A DNA stretch of 64,000 bases from positions 21,787,003 to 21,851,002 of the forward strand of contig JANCRA010000007.1 of NCBI GenBank assembly GCA_024362935.1, given 5' to 3'. The stretch's first letter is position 1, and every line of letters begins with the position of its first letter. The notes beneath the pieces are model-generated. The model had not been told where the DNA came from. It saw only the letters and a program-made list of their open reading frames with translations, and did no database searches. Positions 56,206 to 64,000 of this stretch are shown piece after piece. The stretch comes from Setophaga petechia (taxonomy: Eukaryota; Chordata; Aves; Passeriformes; Parulidae). The translations under genes were made by a program, and so were the position numbers.

Positions 56206-58515
56206 TCATTCTGACAATAACATAAAAAAATCGTGTTTGATATGTCCTGTTTATTTGTTTTGCAATTAAGACCATACAGGATAGCAGATGGAAACTGATT
56301 TCCTCATCTGATATTCCTCACTTGTAACTATTTCATTGGTACTTCATTGTCCTGAAAACTTCAGTATCTGCCTCTCAGTCCTGCAGCCCTGAGCAGCAAG
56401 TCCTGCAGCAAATCCCTGGGTACAGCTGAGAGTCTCTGCTGCAGCTGCTCTGGCTTTGTCTGCAATGTCCTGCTTTAAGGTATTCCACCTCTGCTATCAT
56501 ATTTTCAGCCAGTTCTCTCATGTTTTTCTGTTCCTGGGTGTCTGATGCATTTAAGTCAGTGGAAGGGTTGTAATAATCTTCAGTGGGTTTTCACTGTCCA
56601 CAGCCAGTCTCCTGTCACAATATGCCTTTCACCAAGTTCTTCAGATACAAAGAAAGGCACATTCTCTGAAAATAAAACAGAGAAATGTTTGTGGTCAAAT
56701 CTTACAAAAGCTTATTTGACCAGTACTGTGAATTCTCAATCAAAAAACTATTTTTCCTCTGAAGATCGACCAGTTTACCAGACAAGCAAATGAAGGCAGT
56801 GAATTAACTTTATATCTGTACAACATTTTGTACTAATTTAAATTCACTTTTTGGTGCCCTTTGTTCAAGCTCAGAGAAGAAATAAAGAATTTTGCAAGAT
56901 AATGACTAGTTTCTTATATTATCTTTTTCTTTTTAGAGTTCTAGTCAGCTATAGTGAAAAATATTATTGAAAGCTCAGTCAGAAGAAAGTATGGGATTGC
57001 CTTGTCCTGTCAATTTAAAGGGTAGATAAAGGGCCCTGGAGACCTTGCAAGACCAAGTTCAGCAAGGTGAGTTTAATTCTGTGGGGTTTTTCTCTGGACT
57101 AAACTTGATTGGCTATTGGGACAAGGAATGTATGTATTGTGAAACATTTAGAACTCTTTTTAAATCCTTGGGAATGCATGATTTTTAACTTCACTATTGT
57201 TTTTTATGACCCTAAAAGGTCACATCTATTCTGCAGTCAGAGCAACTCTGCAGGGAATCTTATCTCTGACATATGCCAAATTTTGCAGATTCTCAGCCAC
57301 TTAATTGCACATCATGTACAGTGACTTTTAAGGAGTGTTTTTAGAGCCTGGAGACTGCTACTAACCTTTAAAAAGCCCTCAATCAATTTGTCGTGTCACT
57401 GCCTATCACCTGTTTAATTTTGGTGTTGAATGGTTGTTAAGATAGGAAATATATATATAAAAATAAATAACCAGCCAACAAAAAACAAAACCCAAAACAA
57501 ACAAAAAATTCCACCTCCTCCCCCCCCAGCTTGACTAATTCCTTTGTGTGCACAGAAAAGTTCACAGCATCCATATTTAGGTGAAAGGATCCCTCTAAAC
57601 AATCAAGTTCTTGTGGCTCATACAGGGCACATCTCTGGCTTAATTGCAATGGCATCTTTCACATGAATTTAAAAGATGTTGGCCCCTTCATGTAGCATTT
57701 CCTTGGAAACCTCTTGCATGGCCTCTTCTAGTGCTGAATATTAACTTGTAAAGATTCAAACTATCATGGATTTTATCTCTCTGTATAAAATGCTGAAATA
57801 TACATTTAGTTCTGAAGGAATCTTCACTGGAATTAAAAGGAGTACATAGTAGATGTTGAAATTCAGGGCAGCTGAGTTCTTTGTTCACAGAATTACCTGT
57901 AAAGGTCTCTGCCAGTATCTCTCCTGTGCTTTTGATAAATTTAGGAATTAAATATTAACATGTGACAAGGTCCTTGTTACTGAAATTTATACCTTTAGGG
58001 AAACTAAATGTGCATATATATTTTATTTGTATAAAATATTAACAAGAAGTTTATAAACGATTACATTTTACAATTAGTTTGTACTGGCTTCCTTTTTGCC
58101 CAGTTACTGCAAAACTGAAATTACTGTAGATTTTAAACATTGAATCATTGCTCTTTATACTTGAGATTACTCTAGTAATCTACTCTTAGATTGAGACAGA
58201 TTCCTTAACCTAAAACTGGCTTATCAAAAATTACAGACTCCTCCACATTCATGAAATCAAGCAAAGTTTACATGGAATATGACTGCAAAAACTTTGATCT
58301 CAAACATAATTGTATTTAAAACAAAGGAAAAATGGATGTAACATTTGGGTTACTTGCACCCTAAAGAGCCCAATGAAAATATCTGTGTCTAAGAAACTCA
58401 CATGGCTCAAGTAAGAATGTTTTATCTACATTAATCCTTCCTTAGCTTTGTGCATGACAATCAATCAAACCAGATTTGTGGGGGTTTTATTCCATCATGG
58501 ATAGATGGATTTCTG

Positions 58516-58533
58516 TTTTTTTTTTTTTTTTTG
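58516..58533. repeat. Poly(T) run of 18
   Basis: Homopolymer T tract. Not preceded (in reverse) by any recognisable retrocopy, so it is treated as a simple repeat. Confidence 0.9.
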
Positions 58534-61110
58534 CAAGTTTAACAGGAATAGAAATATTTCAAGTTTTACAATTTGTTTTTGTTGTTATTAATCTCTAAAT
58601 ACTTGAATAGTTGCCCTCCATAAAATGAAACAAAATAACTTTAAGGTTTCCTGTGTGAAATTATTTTTTATAAAGGTGCAATTTGGAGAAAAAACTTGCA
58701 TGTAATTCATTGTGTGAGTCAATGCATTCCTGTAAATACATAGACTATAAATTAACAGGCTACAATGCTCTTCCTGACAGCTTCAATGACTAAGACACTG
58801 TGGAGAAAATCTTACTCCTTCTTTTTGCTAAAAAATGTTATGTAATTTACTAGAATCAATTAGCACAAACTTCAATTTGAAATGTATGAAAACTCTCTAT
58901 ACATACACCAGTTCATATAGTCAGCTTTTCCTAGGATTTCCTGGTGGTATCTGATTTGTAAAAAGTCTATCTATGTACAGCATTTTTAGTTTTGTAGAAG
59001 TAGAACATTTTCCATGCTGCTTCCTGCAGACATGAGCTACAGAGTTGGTAGGCAGGAGAGTATACTGTGCAGAAATGTGAAGATGATGAATGTTTTTTAT
59101 GTGCTTTTCATGCTTGGTTTCAGATTAATTTATTCAGACTGAAATGCATTTCAGTTCATTATTTCATTTTAGAGTGATCAAAAAGAAACATCTTTCATTT
59201 TAGAGGCCCCCTAAAGGAATAATTGCAAGGGCAAAGGGTGACATGATATGGTTAATAAATATCCCTGTATGTGTGACTGCTGGGCATCCTCAAATGCATA
59301 CAGAAAAATCCACGTGAAAGATGAGGACTGCCTAGATTCTCCCAGTTGCTGTAGTTGTTTGGTAGTGAGAACTCTGAAGTTCTAATCCATCCTGAGAACA
59401 AGTGAAGTATTTTCCCTCCATTTCCAATGAAACAGTAATGGAAAATTGTCTCTTTAAGCTCACCCTGCTGGCCAGCAGCTGGCCATTTCTCACCATCTGT
59501 GGGTAGCACTGCCCTGATGTGTCTGTATCTCACACACCTCTCTCTGAGAGGGCAAGGAGCACTTTTGCCTCTTTAGCAGGTCCCTGGATTTCAGTGTGAT
59601 CACTGCCTTGCAGCAAGGGAAGATGTGCAGGGGCACTGCCTGACCCACAGCAACAGAAACTGTACAGAGATTCTGTCACTACAGGAATCTCTTTGCACTG
59701 TAGAAGTAACTGAAAACCATATTTTGTGCTTACAGTCCAATCCTGTGATGTTACTCTTGCAGCTGCTCCTGAGTTAAAGGTAAAACTTCCCCCAAATGTG
59801 TTTTGTTGAAGTAACATTTGGCATTTCAATAGCAAAGGTAAGTGTCAAGAGGTGTTTCTGTTCCAGCTACTTTTTACTTTAGGACTGATTTTTTTTTCCT
59901 AAGGTAATTTAATTGTTAAAAGTACCTTCAATTCCTATATTAAAATTGTATAACTCTTCAGAAAAGTGGGAATGACTCTACAGCTTCTGTGCTTCTGGGG
60001 CACTTTTCTTTATATTTTATGGTTTTTATTTTTTGTTCACACATTATTTTATTCACATGATTTTATATAAGCCTATAATATTTTAGATATATGTACTTCT
60101 AGAAAAAAATTGCTTGAAAAAATTAATAGCTCTTTATTGGCTTGCTGTTTCTTAAGGAACATAATACCACACGTTTACATTGCAGGAGTTAATAATTTAT
60201 GGCAAATTCCTCAAGGCATTATCAAACTGTGTGAATTTGTGTATCTGATCAAATATTTATTAGTTGCAGTCTCTTCCTACACTGATTTTTCTTTTCATTT
60301 ATTGCTCTAGGCCTTACTGCAGAACTCTTAGGTGATACTCATGGGCATATGCCCCCAAAAGTAAGGCAATCATTGAAATACCCAACTTCAAAACAACGCA
60401 CTGTGTGAATTTTAATTTTTGTGGGGGATTTCTTTTAAAGTAAACAGAAACACTATTTAATTATCTTTTATCTCTCATTTACTTGATCTATATTAAAATT
60501 AAACAGAAACAAACTTTCATCATCTAAGCTGCTAATAGATTTAAATTTTGATTGAGTGATGTCCTAAGCTTTTATACTTATTTTTTAAAATATATTTCTA
60601 TTTAAACTCTTCTTATTGTGGTATAATCCTACAGAGAGTGATTTGATTCTTCATTCCCTGTTTACATTCTGTGTGAAGGTCTGCCCCCTATTCTCATTTT
60701 CCATAAGCATGTTAGGTGTGCAATGAGTCCACTGCACTCCACTAGTCTGAGACTTTGGAAGTGGTAAATGTAATAACTCATAGAAGAATATAAATAAAAT
60801 GTTAATGAAAAAAAAGAAATGCAAAGTGTGCAAACTTCACCACCACTCTCAGCTTCAATAATGAACTTCTCCTTCCAAAATGTTCTTTACAAGAAGGTTT
60901 TTTACTTTATCTTTTTGGATAGCTTCAAAGGATAAAAACTGTCTTCTGGACTGTGATCAGTTACGTTTTGCAATAGGACTTTGCTTCTCTGAGTACCATG
61001 CAGCATGTTTTCAGGATCTCTTTTATAATTTGAAAATCTGTATGACTATTTTTAAATTGATTGAAAGAAAAAAAATCCTGGTTTTGCTCAGAAAAATAAC
61101 ATGTCCTGCA

Positions 61111-61130
61111 CTTATGCCTAGAGGCATAAG
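61111..61130. repeat. Perfect 8-bp stem with a TAGA loop
   Basis: CTTATGCC (61111-61118), loop TAGA, GGCATAAG (61123-61130). Exact complementarity; no terminator or RNA context. Confidence 0.85.
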
Positions 61131-61371
61131 AATCTCTGGAGTAACCTGTTTTCAGTAGTTCTGCCATAGGAAATTACCTGTACATAGGGAAAAATCAGAG
61201 GCACTATCTTTTAATCTCACTCTCTTTAATGTTCCTTATAGATTCTCATCTTACCTCAGAGGATACAGGCCAAAATAAGCCACAGAGACGTTGTGTATTA
61301 TAATGCTTCTTATAATATCCCATATTCTCTTAAATAGAGACATCTTCAGAACTAAGTTAAATTGACAGACT

Positions 61372-61530
61372 GTTGCAGAATGCAAACTAAAGCACATAGG
61401 CAAAATAATCCTGAGTTATGCTTACAAGAATTCACATTTCATAAAGGACAACAGGGAGAAATTCTTGGGATAGTGCAAAGACAGACTTGTGAGAGCTATG
61501 AATTATTTAGATTCATACAAATAGATGAAG
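61372..61530 (+). mobile_element. Ancient CR1-type LINE fragment (ORF2 3' part)
   Basis: 'GCAAACTAAAGCACATAGGC' followed by 'AAAATAATCCTGAGTTATGC' and 'TTACAAG' matches the block of old CR1/L3-type ORF2 that reads 'GCAAAGTAATGCACATTGGCAAAAATAATCC ... TAT..TACA'. Downstream, 'ACAACAGGGAGAAATTCTTGG' (about 61448-61468) parallels the 'ACTCAAGAAAGAGATCTTGG' block. Stops interrupt it. It corresponds to the same part of the element as the start of the 2630-2962 fragment. Confidence 0.55.
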
Positions 61531-61765
61531 AGGTGCTAAGCCTATGATGAGCCCTAGGCAGCCTTGGCAATTATGAATAAGCATAAGCATCACAAGGAAT
61601 GAAGCACCCTGCAGCACTCACTGCCATCACAGCTCTGAGTGTTAGACCTTAGAGCAACAGGAAACAAAGAAACCAAGCCCCCCTTGTCCCCTTCTAAAGA
61701 AGAATCTTGGTGTTGGACAAATAATGCATACAATATTGGTTATTTCATTACTGAAATTGTCTTTA

Positions 61766-61789
61766 GGATGGATGGATGGATGGATGGAT
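61766..61789. repeat. (GGAT)n microsatellite
   Basis: Six uninterrupted GGAT units. Confidence 0.95.
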
Positions 61790-62263
61790 CTCCTGTATGT
61801 GAATACAGTCTTGTATGAAATGGGAGAAATAATGGTCTGCATTTCCATTGGTCACTAATAATAAAAAAGAAATGTCTACTAAATAATCGCTGACTGATAC
61901 TTTTTCTAGCTACATAAACAATATCTGGCCTGATATGCCAAATTTTAATGTTTTTTTTTCCTTTGTATTATTAATCAAGCATACATATAGACAATTGATA
62001 CAGCTAGAAGAAATTGAACATTAGTCGCAAGATTCCTTAATGATACATCAAGGTAAAAGAGCTCTAGTCTACAATTATAAGTCAGCTTGGAGAAATAAAA
62101 ATTTTAAATTCTTAAGAAAACAACAGTCATGCTTATGTTATTCCACTAGTTTGGCCCTGGACACTGGTAAAAAGGGGGCAGAAAACATTTAGTAGATCTG
62201 TTTATATTTCATGGAGTATGCTATAATTTTCTAAACTAAGCTGAATTTAATTCCAACGTGCTT

Positions 62264-62282
62264 AGTTTCTTTCTTTCTTTCT
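62264..62282. repeat. (TTTC)n short microsatellite
   Basis: About four TTTC units ending CTCCAG; pyrimidine-rich on the + strand. Confidence 0.85.
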
Positions 62283-64000
62283 CCAGAGATATCAATGTGC
62301 TTTGTTTTTCATACCGAGATGGAGAGATGATTACTAAATTACTTTCTCCACCTGTTTACATATAATACCTGGTCTCTAGGAAAATTACTTAAGGATTTAC
62401 AGGAAGAGTTTCAAAGGTAGGAATTGCAATTAGGTATCTAACACAGCTGAGAAACCCCCAAGAACTCTGTTATACAAATTGATAGAACATTTGCTTTTCC
62501 ATAAGGAAAATGCAAATAAATTTATTTGTTTGAATTTTCTAATATGAGCCCATGTTTCTAATAAATTCCATCCTGGAACTGCTGTAAAAATGGTTTCACA
62601 CTGAAAGGTTTCCTTAATTACAGAAGAAACCTAAACAAGATGAGGGGAAAAGTAGAAGTTGTGATTGCAAATGCTTTGGTTAAAGTGGAGAAATGCAGAG
62701 ATGAGCACTCTTTATCTCAACATAGGCCACTGTATTCATTTACAATCATGATGATTCATCATTTGATAATTAAATCTCATCTTGCAAATGCTGTTAAATT
62801 TTTGAATGTAAACAATTGTTATATGAGTGGTAAAAGAAATGTGACAGTATTTCATATAGGGCTGGGTTTAGATTTTTTATTAATTTGAATCTTTACTACT
62901 TTTTAAAATCACACTTGCACTTTCATTGGGAAGCATTTTTGAGAGCAAAACAAAAATAAATTCCACTTTCTTTGCTGGAACTCTGTGCTTATCCTGTGAA
63001 AGGAGAAAAATGGTGTTGGAGTGAGACAGTAGAGTTCACTGGGGCTTTCTTCCCTCACCACTTTTAGCTGAATCAAAGAAGATGAAATAGGAAGTTGAGA
63101 TGATGAGGATGCTCACTGTTCCAGAGGAGAGGGCTACAGGCAACATGGAAGTTACAGGACGAACCATGTGCCTCTCTATCTCCCACTGGGGCAATCTCTT
63201 GGATTATCTGTTTTCTGATCATTCCTGGGAGCATTCCTAGAAGAAAGATGAAGAGAACGGGATTGATTCTGTACCTTTTTCACTGTTCTGGCAGCAGAAA
63301 AGAAATGGAAAGCTGAACTAACTGGCCAGATCCAAACTGACTGAAGTTTTGCCAAGATGTGTTGTAGATACAGCTCTTCTGGCATTCCCTAGCTTGTGGT
63401 GAGATTAGGAATAAATTATGAAGCAGCTTTGTGCTAGAGGCTGGTATAACAGAAGGTCTGAAGAATGACTGATGTCTTTTCCTTTTGGAGTCTAGGGCAG
63501 ACCTAGGGTCTTTGCCCTGAATCCTTCCTGAGTTTCTGCAGCAGGTCTGTGGACTTCGGGTAACAAGGCTGGGCTGACAAATTACAGTCAAAGTAGCTGA
63601 GGTAAATCAGTAACTTTTGTTTCCTCTAAGTGAACTGAGCTTTATCCAAAAAAATTGCTACAGTTCTTAGAACAAGAGGCATAGAGAATTTTAAATAACA
63701 ATTGAGTTGTCAGGATATTATGGATCCTATGATATATACAACAATATGGCAGAAGTCACAGTTAGGAGGATGTGCTGAAAGTCCACGTCTAAGCTAATAT
63801 ACTAGCCAGCTTTTGTTTTCCCATTTCTCCTCTAAAATATGATGCCCTGATCTGTTTTGGGTTTTGTTGTGATGGTGGTGGTTTCTGTGTGAGTTCTTAC
63901 CATTTCCATTCAATTGTATTTTCATTCTGGAAAGAAGCACCTCACATTGGTATTTCTGCCGATCAGTTGAAAGTTTCCTTCTTGGCAATGTATAGGTGAC

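Larger units (their letters stand above)
56206..61371. other. Non-coding DNA, no gene recognised
   Basis: Unique AT-rich DNA with an A/C-rich patch at 57477-57530, an 18-T run at 58516-58533 and a small hairpin at 61111-61130. The 101-codon and 93-codon minus-strand frames around 59252-59835 show no family resemblance. Confidence 0.6.
61531..64000. other. Non-coding DNA, no gene recognised
   Basis: Holds a (GGAT)n array at 61766-61789 and a (TTTC)n run at about 62264-62282. The higher-GC part at 63000-63600 has a 103-codon minus-strand frame with no recognisable domain. Confidence 0.6.

Noticed and set aside
56004..56225. 73-codon open frame on the + strand
   Set aside because: Antisense reading of the CR1 fragment at 55930-56205.
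1..64000. CRISPR array, prophage, operon or tRNA/rRNA genes
   Set aside because: No regularly spaced direct repeats, no dense coding strand and no cloverleaf or rRNA-like sequence seen; composition and CR1 repeats indicate vertebrate DNA.

Overview
The window looks like vertebrate nuclear DNA, most likely from a bird. It is AT-rich, poor in CpG and has long stretches with no coding signal. Its dispersed repeats are mainly fragments of CR1 (chicken repeat 1) LINEs, including 3' ends related to the ATTCTRTG octamer tail. The low repeat density and small, 5'-truncated CR1 copies fit a bird better than a crocodile or turtle, but I cannot name a species. Nothing prokaryotic is present: no operons, Shine-Dalgarno-led genes, CRISPR arrays or insertion sequences.

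I find no protein-coding gene, tRNA, rRNA or recognisable small RNA that I can support. Open frames are nearly all under 130 codons and none matches a family I know. The longest, 253 codons at 17913-18674, owes much of its openness to a local GC-rich patch where several frames on both strands are open together. Three short stretches (39024-39210, 49440-49606, 52512-52607) look like exons flanked by splice-like sites. They are listed as weak candidates only. The window is therefore either intergenic or inside long introns.

Layout. 1-9.2 kb: unique AT-rich DNA with an old CR1 reverse-transcriptase-end fragment (2630-2962), a younger CR1 3' end (4264-4692), and an eroded CR1 next to a GATA microsatellite (9011-9213). 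9.2-22 kb: unique DNA with a GC-rich patch at 18230-18560. 21.96-22.25 kb: a decayed reverse transcriptase fragment whose motifs resemble I/Jockey-type non-LTR elements rather than CR1. 22-31 kb: two possible MIR/L2-type relics and two CR1 fragments. 31-42 kb: unique DNA, the best-preserved CR1 (38522-38965) and a very old CR1 3' untranslated end (41648-41914). 42-56 kb: unique DNA with hairpins, short direct duplications and the two better exon candidates. 56-64 kb: a CR1 (55930-56205), simple repeats and another old CR1 fragment (61372-61530).

The least expected observations are the non-CR1 reverse transcriptase relic with a 12-bp inverted repeat inside it, and a pair of adjacent hairpins at 51177-51230 just downstream of a CR1-like octamer tail that has no CR1 body. 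No previously undescribed multi-gene system can be supported from the sequence.
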